This document shows positions 22,401-34,300 of a stretch of 64,000 nucleotides of DNA, one piece after another. The stretch lies in contig BCKC01000002.1 in the NCBI GenBank assembly GCA_001600455.1, positions 1,054,001 through 1,118,000 on the forward strand, given 5' to 3'. The notes under the pieces are model-generated. The model was not told the origin of the DNA, did no database searches, and was given only the letters and a program-made list of their open reading frames with translations. This DNA comes from Endocalyx cinctus. Its lineage: Eukaryota; Ascomycota; Sordariomycetes; Amphisphaeriales; Apiosporaceae. The stretch's first letter is position 1, and each line of letters opens with the position of its first letter. The translations under genes and the position numbers were made by a program.

Positions 22401-23863
22401 TGCGACTTTTTTTTTGTTGTTTTTGATTTGTTTTCGTTTGTTATCTTCAAGTATGGCTCAAGTTATATTTCGATTTGTACAGTGTCGTTTGGAATAAGAT
22501 AAGAAAAGCAATAAATATATTTATCAAGAATCGAAGATGTGATCAACACAAGTAAAAAAAGAAGGTGACACTCAATGTCGAAGAGAACGTAACAAGTGAA
22601 AGGACGCTGATCTGCTCAAACTTGATCATGAACTTCGAGATGGTTGCATCTCGGGTTTTTATTGACGTCCATGATGCATTGCTGTGTTGTCGTTGATAGC
22701 GTGAATAGGGGCTTCTAGGCTGATAACATCATGAAACTTTCACAACAATGCTTCATCAAGATACCACGGTCAAGCATCACACTTGATTACGAAACCCCCT
22801 TGTAATCGAAATTGCAACATCCCAGCCAGATGATGGCAACATCTAACGTCGCCTAAACGAGCCAATAAGATATCAAGGAGTTCATGCCGATTACAGTTGT
22901 CAACTAAACGCCCAGAAAAGAAAATTAGACGGATGTTAATGTGAGGCGAACAAAAAAAGTAGTGTCACATATTTCTCAAATTTCTCCTATAGAAAAATAT
23001 TTTTATACGCAAATATGGTTAAGTTACCTTGACGAAACATCTTGGCTTTTTGCAGCTTGATTCAAAGTCATGGAGATGAAACGATGAAGAGACAAAATAA
23101 ACCAAACTAATTTACATTTTTAGAGTCCCAGTTATAATGATTCAAGCATGGGCAAGGATTATACAGTGGAGTTTGTGGAATCTCAAAGTAGTACAGCTAG
23201 TATGACCGGGTGGAAATGCCAAGATCGACGCGTGTAGATCTCTGACAATGTTATGGGTAATCGCCAACGTCGATCCATCATGTATATCAGATCTATTATT
23301 GCATGGTAAGTTGATCATCCCAGCATATGATAAGGCAAGCAGCGGACCTGCGGAGGTAGTGTAGTGCACAGTAATAGCTGGTGGAGAAAATCATCTCCCT
23401 TTACAGTATAGCATTAGATGAAATTCCGGGGATTGTTACTTTGCATAGCGACATCGTTCGATTTATTATTACCACCTAAGAATCACTATACGACAAACAC
23501 TTAAAGGGGTTAAAAAAGCTTGGCTACGTTTGACGGCTATCCTTGATAAACCGACAGCCGCTCAGCCGCTCAGCTGCTTACTACTTGGAAAATTATCCGC
23601 AGTTTCGGTATTTCCAACCTTGGCGACGCCAATTCTAGATTGACGTGCATTGCAGCTGCATAAGACAGAGGAATTAGTCACATTATCTCAAAACTCCGTT
23701 TTGGGACTTTAATTATGTACGAAAGAAAATTTATGAGATGAAATGAAACCCAATTAACTAGAATTGTAGTTTGTATTGTTATATGCTATCTATAATGTAC
23801 AGAAAATTATTTATCTTGAATGGAAAATTAATCGTCTAGATCGTAATGTGTGAGTGAACGGCT
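22401..23863. promoter_or_regulatory. upstream region of PAPS reductase gene
   Basis: About 1.46 kb between two minus-strand sulfur genes. Contains ATGGCAACAT at 22833-22842, one base off the palindromic Cys3/MetR-type consensus ATGRYRYCAT, and ATTGCAACATC at 22811-22821, which recurs upstream of the sulfite exporter at 26767-26777. Binding is unproven. Confidence 0.3.
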
Positions 23864-25681
23864 TCAAGCTGTTCGCTTATTATGTGCACCTGTTACTTCG
23901 GGAGCTTTGAAAAGAGTGTTCTTCTTGCCTCCAGCAAGTCTAGATATCATTATGGCAACGACCAGGAGCCAGAATAACATCACTATAATGCCAAATATTG
24001 TGCCAATGACTTGGAATGTTATGGAAGGTAAATTTATTCCCATAGTGAGTGTAGATGTCGCAAAGACACCCAAAGGGAAAGTGAAGGCCCACCATCCAAG
24101 ACTGAATGGGACTTTCTGTCGCGTAACAGAGAGTGCCGCGAAGAACATCCACATAAGGCCAAAGCCCCACAATATTATGGCAACCATGAAACCCATGGTA
24201 TAGAAAATTTGCCCGACCAGCAATTTACTCTCGGCGCTTACCGCAGGGAGGGTGTTGGTCAGGGGGAAGACCCGCAGGGCTTGCTCTCCTAGTTTCTGGG
24301 CTGCAAATCCGCCTTGGCCGAGAGGACCGAGTGGCAAGAATGTGCTGACCATGTGCTCGGTAGGAGGAAGCTTCTTGGTAGCGATTCTTAAGAAGTAAAT
24401 GACAATGATGGCAAGAGCGGCCGGCAACCCGGTGCCGAGGATAGCGTAGCTCACCAGGATGGTGACCAAGGCACGATCCGGATCGAGTACCGAAGCAATT
24501 GTGCCACCAGTGGCTGCCGCGACAATAGGCGCAACAATAGGAAGAAGCCAACCAGCGGTCATCTTATCGAGGTCTGTGATCCCGTGATGTCGCACCTGTA
24601 GTAACCAGGGAATGCAAAGCGCCGTCGACATACTAACAAGGACGTCGACCCACCAAAATGCCCATGCAACGTCCACCCAGACTCCACCAAATTGAGGAAT
24701 AGTGACATTGACCGTCATGGTGATGAGAGTAGCGAAACCCATAGGGAATGTACCCACATACATTGCTTGGCCCGGATCACTGAGCATCATCATGAAAAAC
24801 CGCGGGTAGAGCAAGTATCGAAGGAGGGTCATGAGGAAAATGACACTAAACAGAACTACGTTGGCGACGTAGAATATAGTGCTGAGCTGTACCAAAAGGT
24901 CCCTCGCGTCGGTGTAGATGGTAGAGAAATTGAAGAGCAAAATAGCAACAATTCCAGTGCCCATAGTAGAGCCGTACCATTTGAAATCGAAGTTCTGGAC
25001 TAGTCTGAGGAAGCCCGACTCGACGGGTTCAATTATCCAGTCCTCTGGCTCCTCCGGGGGCGGTGGTGGCGGAGGAGCGCGAGCCAAGGGTTCCTCTTGA
25101 ACTACCGTGGCGCGTCGTGCTCGTGGAAAGGGAAAATTTTCTTCCTCTTTTCGCGCATAGCCCTTTTCGTTGAGGTAACCACCCATTCTCTCGTACGTCG
25201 ATGTGGGAAAGTCTGGCAGCTTGGAGAGGTTGACTTTTAAATCAGTGTTGGCGATGCTTCTTCTCCACAGCGAAGCCATATTCATCTTGTACTGCTCTAC
25301 TTCATCCATCCAGGGTGTTCTTGGTTTCTGGGGTGGTTCATTGCTATTTATTGTTACCGACTGGCTCTGGCCATCTGGTCCGAAGGACAAATTGATAGTG
25401 ATAGGCTGCGCGGCAGCAGTTCTTGGACGAGGCGTCTTCCACGAGTTCCACTGCGGTACCATTTGGGCGTCTGCGTTACTCGATTTACTGCTGGGGTGAC
25501 GGTGATGCTGGCGCGAGGACTGGTAATGATCTCGTTGACCTCGGCTACCAGCGTCGGAGGCATATCCAGACGGGACATCTTCATATTGAGGTGCGCCAAT
25601 ATAGACAGTTCCTCTTTCCGTCTGATCCTCGGAACCGTGGAAGCTAGGTGGCTCCTCACCATTGTGATTGAATGCGCTCAT
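23864..25681 (-). CDS. SSU1: TDT-family transporter, SSU1-type sulfite exporter
   Basis: Single-exon membrane protein of 605 residues. The first 230 residues are hydrophilic and rich in Pro/Gln/Arg, including a run of eight prolines (RAPPPPPPPPEEPEDW). The membrane domain of the SLAC1/TehA/Mae1 (TDT) superfamily begins at FDFKWYGSTMGTGIVAILLF and has about ten helices. LPPTEHMVSTFLPLGPLGQGGF is characteristic of fungal SSU1-like sulfite pumps rather than malate carriers. The expected role is sulfite efflux at the plasma membrane, protecting against sulfite made by PAPS reductase, whose gene lies directly downstream. The long N-terminal extension is unusual; yeast Ssu1 is shorter. Malate transport remains an alternative. 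The start context AAGTCGCA-ATG is identical to that of the PAPS reductase gene. Confidence 0.82.
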   Translation of the reverse strand: MSAFNHNGEEPPSFHGSEDQTERGTVYIGAPQYEDVPSGYASDAGSRGQRDHYQSSRQHHRHPSSKSSNADAQMVPQWNSWKTPRPRTAAAQPITINLSFGPDGQSQSVTINSNEPPQKPRTPWMDEVEQYKMNMASLWRRSIANTDLKVNLSKLPDFPTSTYERMGGYLNEKGYARKEEENFPFPRARRATVVQEEPLARAPPPPPPPEEPEDWIIEPVESGFLRLVQNFDFKWYGSTMGTGIVAILLFNFSTIYTDARDLLVQLSTIFYVANVVLFSVIFLMTLLRYLLYPRFFMMMLSDPGQAMYVGTFPMGFATLITMTVNVTIPQFGGVWVDVAWAFWWVDVLVSMSTALCIPWLLQVRHHGITDLDKMTAGWLLPIVAPIVAAATGGTIASVLDPDRALVTILVSYAILGTGLPAALAIIVIYFLRIATKKLPPTEHMVSTFLPLGPLGQGGFAAQKLGEQALRVFPLTNTLPAVSAESKLLVGQIFYTMGFMVAIILWGFGLMWMFFAALSVTRQKVPFSLGWWAFTFPLGVFATSTLTMGINLPSITFQVIGTIFGIIVMLFWLLVVAIMISRLAGGKKNTLFKAPEVTGAHNKRTA

Positions 25682-28370
25682 TGCGACTTAAGTCTTCACA
25701 CAGTGAAGGTAAAGAAAGAAAAGTAAAAATAAAAAGTAAATAAATAAAGAAAAATAAGAAAGTAAGAAGTTTGGTGGGATGAAGACAATCAAAAATCGCT
25801 CGAGCAATATTAAAAAAACAGAAATTGGACGAAAGCCGGGTGATGTTATGATAAACAACCAGGAATTTCTCGAGAGTGGTCTATGTGGGAGCTGTCGAGA
25901 ATAGCGGCCAGGGGTCTATATGCCCTGGTAAGATCTGTCCGAGTTTTTTTTCGTATAATATTCAAGCACACTATGAATGTAGCATGGTTATTTCAGTGGA
26001 ACCTTTTCACCCTGCTCGCGTACGTATATATACTCGACCAGATGCCGCTATTCATGCCTGGCACTATGTACTTGTATGTCCACATCTTGTTGAAAGGGCT
26101 GGGTTGTCTTCTTCTTTTGAACCTTACCTTTGACATTTTTACTCCTGAGTACTTGGGTCACAAAGCCCGAAACGCGACGTTGAGTAAAGAATGAGGAATC
26201 AGTAGAAAAAATAATCCCTGCACATCAAGTAGGGGTATGATCAAGTGGATACGTTGCTTATTTTGTCAGTTAGTGTGTTTGATGGTGTTTTGAAGTCTGG
26301 TCGTTGATTCTTGGCGAAGAAAAAAGTCGAATGGAATTCTACTATCATTTCCTATTGACTAAGTACCTACTTAATTTGGAACTATACGTACATTTGATAA
26401 AAGGCGGAGGTATTTTTCTACTCACTTTTCATTGTGGCAATTTGTTGTTTCCTTTTTCTTTTTCTGATCCTCGTGAAATGCACCGTTCAATTTGCCAAGA
26501 CTCTATTATTATTATTAGTACTTTTCTATTCTTTTCCTTTGTGTGGATGTGATGCGTATGCCTCCGCAAGTTAAGTAAATTCTGCCTGACAGGTCTTGGT
26601 GTTGGCGTCCTCGACCGCGTCATTTTTTTTTGCGAATGTAAAACTTGTTTCAAAGGGAAAGGTTATAATTTTCCATCCTATCTAAGGAGGAGATTTATTG
26701 GGTGAGGAAATTAGTCGGGGTAGTGGGTTCACTGCGACAAGAATTATTGCAATATTGTAACCAGGTATTGCAACATCGCCAAGATCGCTTACATTGACCA
26801 ATAGGGGTCTTACCGTATATAATCCGTCCATTGAATAACCTTGCGTGCTAACAGATAGCTTTCATGATGAATCCGTATAACTTCGCATTGTACTTGATGA
26901 TGTTTAGTGACATTCAGTTCAGAATTATCTTTTTCTCTCTGTTTTTTTTTTTTTTTTTTTTNTTAATTACCAAGGTAGGTAATGATGACCTTTTATCGGA
27001 ACCTCCCTAGCCTACCGGATAGGGAGCTGTGTCTATCACTCACGATCGCATGTGAATGAATATGCATGCACCGATACGACGTGGATCTCGCTTAAACCTC
27101 CATCCGGTCTTTTCTTTCCATCTTAGCTTGATATAATGTCATACGCCGCTAACTTTTCGGAAATGACGATATAATAATACGGAGCTCAGATGCTTATCCG
27201 CCACAGCGGCGGTACGGCCTTAGCAACGTGTCATTCTAGATCAATTGCCACCTAAAGTTAAGGACGAGAACCCGGCGGCGAATAGATAATAAGTATTTCC
27301 AGTGCAGAGAGCCTACCGCCAACGAGCCCCACGACCCCGGAGTTTATGATGCCGCCTTCGCTTGGTCATATTACCGCAACACCACCTGCTTTTTCGGGCC
27401 TGGGAATGTCACCGTGACACACCATTTCGCATGTAAATGACTTGAACAAAGAGTCTCAAAGCCGCTTCGATTACAAGTGAGTGATGTGGCAAGAAATACA
27501 AGTGGCGATAATGTTGGATGTTGATATTTAGAGTGAAAGTAATATAATGATCTCTTCTTGCTCGTGTCTAGAGAACGGAGAGGGGGTAAGTTTGGGAAGG
27601 TCAGATCTGTAGATGGGGACTCGAGATTGGAAATGAAGTCATTTATCATAAGGAATGACAATAATGGATTGTTACATCTTTATGGCATCCTATACCACGA
27701 TGACTCGCTTAATGGGGCATTCCTGGTCGGTGACTATAAATGGATGTCATAAGCGAACAAGTCCGAACCTAGCTTGAAATTCCTTTTGCCGATAAACTGG
27801 TCTAGTATTCATCTGGTAACTTCTTTAACACGACGGGTGCAAGCTTTTATTAAATTTTGATGAAACATAAACAGAGACTTACGAGATAAGATAAACTTCA
27901 TAATTATGCCGTTGCGTAAATCATTAGGGATACGTTCATAATCGTGAAATATTTTATTCTGGTCAACTAGAATAACAAGAAAGAAAATTATTAAAGGCAC
28001 ATTATTAAGTCTTGAGAGAAGTTATAGAATTGGTAGATGTAATTTTTACGGTAAAATAAAGATAGGGCAAACTTATTTTCTTTCTTAATCAACTATTATC
28101 ACTGTAAGGAATGTAGAATTAGTCTAGATAAAAAGCGGTGTCACAAAGAAATTTTCACAATGATATGGCCACAATGAGATTGTCTCAATGAATTGATTTG
28201 AAGAGGTCTTTCCAAATTATATAGGTACACAGATGATAGGCTTGGTAACACCCGTGTAGTATGTTCTTAGAAGGTATCACTACTTTCCTAGACATTGCAC
28301 TTTTGCGTAGATTACCAAAAAGTGGTTTGATTCTCTCGAGAAGTTAAATACTCATCTTCAGCGCCACGTC
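25682..28370. other. intergenic region between sulfite exporter and PKS
   Basis: About 2.7 kb. A plus-strand frame at 25883-26194 could encode a 103-residue hydrophobic peptide, but no family was recognised and it may be chance. A poly-T tract with an undetermined base lies at 26942-26964. The PKS 3' end starts at 28371. Confidence 0.45.
26942..26964. repeat. poly-T tract containing one ambiguous base
   Basis: Twenty T, one N at 26962, then TT. The tract length is unresolved in the assembly. Confidence 0.9.
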
Positions 28371-31300
28371 TCAAGCGCTCGATCCGAATTTACTCGTTAT
28401 CATTCCCACCAAATCTTTTACCTTGGCTGTTTCGCTCAGGATCTGGAGTGCCGATACTTGTATACCAAAATTCTTGACCAACCAGTTTCTCAGTTCCGCA
28501 GCCACGAGACTATCCAATCCGTACTGAGACATGGCCTTCTGTGGGTCGATATCATCGGTGCCTACGCTTAGAAGCTCGGAAAGGCGAGTTTTAACCGCCT
28601 CTTCCGCGATGGCGGCCTGCTCGTGCGCCGAAGATGCCGCTTGGAGTCTCTTGGGCCAGGACGAGTCGGCGTCCGCGCTTTGACCGCTCGCCGAGTCGCG
28701 CGCCGCCGCTCTGTCGTGTATAGCCTGTACGACAGCTTGAAAACGGGCGTTTTCGTACCAAGCGAGATCTGTTAGCCGGCCAGTATCGACCCAAGGAATG
28801 AAACGACCGGGCTCAAGACCGCAAACAATCTGCCCTGTAGACGCGTCTTCCGGCCGCGAGCTGCATAACTTAAAATTTGACAAGTGCGATGACTGGACGA
28901 ATGCGCCTTCGATCAAATTCAAGGTCTCGACCTCCGTATGGCCGAAAGTAAGGACGCGCTGGAGCATATTCTGGGTTTTCTTCGACCCGCTAACAAATCC
29001 TACCTCGAGGATAAGTCCGAGGTCTAGCGATATAGCCGGTAAGCCCTGAGACGTTCGGAATCTGGCGAAGGCGTCTTGGAACGCGTTGGCGGCACAGTAT
29101 GCAGATTGAGAGGGAGTACCGACAACCCCTACGATCGATGAAGTCATCATAAAGAAATCTAGAGAAGAACCCCTGGTAACGTGATGAAGATTGAGAGTAC
29201 CTCTAACTTTGGGTGCGAGCACTTTCTGCACTTTTGCATGGGTCATCTGGCTGAAGAGACCATCCTATCAATATGACAATTTAGTTAGCTGGACATTTCA
29301 ATGCATCGTATGGTCGGTCTTTTGTATAGACTTACACCCTCGACCATGGCCGCATGAACCACACCCTTCAAAGGCCATTTTTGGGACACTGTAGCAACGG
29401 TTGACTCTAAAGTGACATAGTCTGTCACATCACACTGAATGACTTGAGGGTTTCCTCCCAATTCCATGAGATCTCGAAGGAGTTCAATAACCTCAGGCGT
29501 TTTCGTTCCCGATCGAGACAAGAAGATAAGCTGGCGTGCACCACATTGAACCATCCATTTGGCAAGACTCCGCCCAAGACCTCCTAGACAGCCTACTAAG
29601 AGATATGCGGCGTTAGGAGGAAAGGAGGCTCCAATAGTGCTCTTCGCGACCTATTAATCGAAGTTAGATAATATTGTTATTGGATTCTTTGGACTAGTAT
29701 TCGAATAGTATCGATTGGAAGTGGGAAAGGAAAATTCAGTACTCACCTTTACTGTTGATGTTGAATCCTCAAAACTGATAATCACCTTTCCAATATGTTG
29801 ACCTTTAGAGAAGAAGGTCATAGCAGATGTCAGCTCAGATATTCCAAATAGTGTAATTTCATCGATGGGCCTAATGATTCCCATGTCCCAAAATGATTTG
29901 AGCTCTATCATAAGACTATACGAATTTGTTAGTACAGTTTGATCTAGGAAAAATGACTTGCGAGTAGTGACTTACTTCTGAATAATTTCCACTTTCTGAT
30001 TTAGAATTTGAGTCAAGTCGAAGGAAGAGAATGTGGCATTCCTTTTGAAGACCTCGAGACTTAACTTGCCGGCCCCTAGAACGTCTACCCTACCCAATTC
30101 GATGAATCGCCCTAGCGGAGCAATACATCTCCAAATCTCATGCATAACATCCCCTGATACACTATTGAGAATAACATCAACACCCTTCCCCCTTGACTGT
30201 CGCATTATTTTCTCAACAAGATTAGGGACTCGAGACTCAAAGATGTGCGTCAACGGAATATCGAATTTCTCAACAAGAAAATCTCTCTTGCGGCCACTTC
30301 CAACCGTCACATAGATCTCGGCGCCGACATGGCGAGCAATCCTGATTGCTGCTAAGCCGAGACTACCCGCTGCAGATTGAATGAGAATCGACTCGCCTCC
30401 TTTCAGCCTGGCAACATGTTGAAGGCTATATATGGCGGTGAGATAAGAGATGGGCATCGAAGCAGCAGAAGAGAATGCTTCTCCATCGGGTATCCGAGAG
30501 AGAAGAGATTGTGGAGAGCGCATATAATTTCCCATATTGCCTAATATGAGCCCAAAAACGCGGTCACCCTCTTTGAACGATGTTACACCTGGTCCAATTC
30601 GACACACTACACCAGCTGCCTCGTGACTTGAATGATTCGCATCGAACTTGCCGGTTGCTATTGCTATGTCCTATTAAAAGTTAAGTATTTGAACCATAAT
30701 TATATCGCCATTTACTTACCTTCATATTGAGTCCAATGGCCTCTGTTCTTATCTCTACCCAGCCTTCCTTCAAGCCTCCTCGGAATGATGCATCTGGCTC
30801 AAAGTACAGAGTTGACAACAATCCCGGCTGGGTATAATTCACTTTCAATGGTCCCTGGGTACTCAGAACACAATCTTGGATGTTGATCTCTTGTTTATTT
30901 CGCAGCCTGTAAACTTCGTTAAGGTGTGAGTCTGGGAAGAGTCTCTCGATGTAGAAATTGCCTTCGGCAAGAACGAATTCACGGTCAAAAACCTCGCCGT
31001 CTTCGGCCTTTCGCAAGTCATCCAACTTGCACGTGAGGAATTCTGCGGTCCTCTCTGGGAAATCGAGATAGGTACCCCGTATCTCTATAGATGCGGTCTG
31101 AATATTCACGTTCTCGTTGGCGATAGAACGAAGCATTCCTGTCATAATTGAAGATGTGCTTGCATCGGTAGCGGTTTCTTGAGATACCCACAAAAGGACT
31201 TTTGCATTTTCAATCATGGATTGGATTTCTTGGAAACATTTGTCTCCATGATGAAGTATCGTACTGTCTTCGACGTCTATAAGCGAGATGATATACGAAG

Positions 31301-34300
31301 CAGCGGGTATATTGGACACAGATATCAAGTCTACGTAGATGCAGTTAAACCCGCGTCTTTGCATACTCTTGCTGATGAGCCCCGACAAGGGAGGAGGATA
31401 GTCCCTGTATACGAGAAAGACGCTACTTTCGCCAGGTACCTCTTGCGCAGGATCTGTTGGCAGCACTGTGGGTTTCGTGGCTAGTATGACACTCGATACT
31501 ACGTCATCATCCGCATACTATAGACTCGTTAGTGATGCGTAAAGATATTTTTGTGGTGAAGGCCCCAACTTACATCATCAAGAGTGATTATATTCCTCGT
31601 GAATCCATTTTCAGTAAGGAGGCGATTCCATTGAGGCGCGTCAACTATCCGGTCAGCTTGGCCCCATCTACTGGTAGTCAGTCTACTAAAGAATTCTAAG
31701 CTCGGATGATTCCACTTGGGCGATAGAATAATCAGAGAACCTCCCGGTCGCAATAAGTTATACACGTTCTGTAACATCGTTGCACCATCTTGTACTGCAT
31801 TTAATACTTCATTTATGACAATTAGATCAAAAGAGTGTGCTGAGAGACCCTGGGGTTCCAAATCATCTGTGATGTCGAGAACCAGAAACCTTATACCGTG
31901 GCAGTCGTTCAACCGTGTCTGGGCATCTATAACCGATTTATGGCTTGAGTCCGTAAAGACGTACTCATGGAACCTCTTGAATGGTGTATTTGACCCCAAA
32001 GTTTCCAGAATCGCATCGGTTGTACCGCCAGTCCTACCTCCAATTTCCAAGATTCGCATCTGAGGATACTTGTGAGATAGTAATTCAATCAAGTGCTGAA
32101 GCTGGGTGTATGCCTCCTTGACGTATATTCCAGAAGCAAATAAAGTGCTCAGAAGGTTGTGTTGTGTGAGGAGTTTGATGCTATTTGTCTCTCCAGTTAC
32201 GATCGCAGATATGTTCTCGCGCAATAGCTTTAGACAATTGGCCTCGGGGACGTCGCCTATTTCTTTAAGCAAGCCAGCTATGTTGAAATCAATTTTCTCC
32301 TGCCCGAAGCCAGAAGCAGCTTGTGAAGCTGGTGAATTGTACCAGACCTGAAGCCATTGAACAAATGCATCATGGCTGCTGTCTGCTTGCTCACCCGCCC
32401 TCGCACACTGGAAAGCTCGTGTAGTATCGACGAGAACGTGCTCTAGAAGACTATTAACGTTTCTCATTATTGATGTCGTCATTACTTTGGATGGAAATAG
32501 TATTTGCGCATAGTCGTTTGTAAGAGTATCAATGTCGATTCTTGAAACAGCTCTACAATACGGCTCGCTAGTAAGGGACGTTGACCCAGACGATTCGGAG
32601 CTGCCATCGTACACGACACACTTAAGCTCGCCAATATCCAATATTGGATGACCTGTAAGGCTTTGTAGTTGGACTTGAGAATATGCGCTGCGTATACCTA
32701 AAGTCTTGCTTATTGCCACAGCCCGGCCTTTCTGTTCATCTGGATTGCAAACCCAGATGGACATGTCGTTCAATAGTATGGGTACGAATGCCTTATCTGC
32801 GTTTTCAGCTTGACCAGAGTAGATGGAAATAAGCGCTAGCTGAAGGCAGGCATCCAGACTCGCAGGGTGCAACGCATAGTCAGACTCTCCGTTCTTCATC
32901 ATGTCAACGGTGGAATCCAGGGTAACATCAGCGGCGGCAGTCTGGGAACCATGGTAAGCTCTTAGACCTGAGAGACCCTGAAAACTTGGGCCATAACCAA
33001 GACCGATTGCCTGAAACTTTTCGTACCAACGATCTATGTCGAGTAATCTAGATCTGGGATCAGGCTTTAATGATGGCTGATCTTCGTCGCCCAAAGACCC
33101 TGTCACCACAGCGATGGTACCTGAACAGTGCTCTGTCCACCCATTTGTTTCAGGGTCTATAGAACTGATGGTAAAGTTATACCACGCGGAGGCAGAATTT
33201 GTATTACTCGAAGTGGTGATTCCCATGTTTAGAACGGTTTCAACGCCGAACTCAGTATCTTCTAGCTTCATGGTGGAATTGACAGCGACGTTCCGAAGCT
33301 TAAATGATTTGATCGGACCAGCCCCGGTCGCGTCGCTATGCATTTGACGAGCCGCCTCGACAGCCATTGCAACGTAAGCCGCTGCAGGTAGCACCGCATG
33401 AGGGACTAGCTGATGATCTTGTAACCAAGGCAGATCCTTGATTCGGAGAATGTTCCTCCATGATGGATGCGCCCTTGAGCATCCAGGCTGCTTGCTTCCA
33501 AGAAGGTCGTGACGGGGGTATTTACGAGTTCTGTGTTCCCTATTGAATCGATTCTCGAAATATATCGGCTTTTCTGGATATGTAAAGGGATACTGCGGCA
33601 TGTCAACACACGGAAATCCGTGGCACAGCTGCATTTTCCCATTTCGCAATCTTTCTGTTGCGTTCACGGCCACGAGATTTACGGGTGCATTATTGAGAAA
33701 AAGCCTCCCGGCAAGTGTCAGTATGCTCGATACGTCATGCTTGCCTCGCCGAAGAGACTCTAAACATGGGGGAAGGGTCTGGCCTTTACTCTCCCTATGT
33801 GAGCGTATCTGCTTAATAGGTCCAGAAAGCGCCGGATGAGGTCCTAATTCGACTAAGAGGTCAAGGGGAATCTCATCTGCCAGTTTTGACACTGCGTCAG
33901 AAAAGAGGACCGGAGATTCGAGATTTTGTCGCCAGTAGCTTGGAAGAGTGGCATCAGCGTGAACTTCGGGGTTCACCGAAGATATCCAAGGTATGGAAGC
34001 CCGGCGTGGCTCACGCTCAATCAGCCATCTGATGTCGCATAGCCCCTGTGTCACGAGATCTTCATACACGGGGCCCAGAAGCAACATGTGATGCGAGTGG
34101 TAAGCGTTATTTCCAGTTTTCAAAATTCGACAAAAAATATTTTGTGATGTCAAAATTACGCTCAAGTCATTTACTGACTGGCTGTCTCCAGATATTGTAG
34201 TGCTATCTGGAGAATTTACCGCCGCAACTTGAAGTTTGCCGCCAAACTTCTTAACATATGGTGCCACTTCTTTAGGACCGAGCCCCACAGCTAACATTAG

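Noticed and set aside
25876..26133. Second plus-strand frame overlapping 25883-26194 in another phase
   Set aside because: Composition is not protein-like and two overlapping long frames here suggest chance.
28350..28600. Possible thioesterase or reductase release domain at the PKS C-terminus
   Set aside because: The protein ends about 45 residues after the ACP serine; no room for a further domain.
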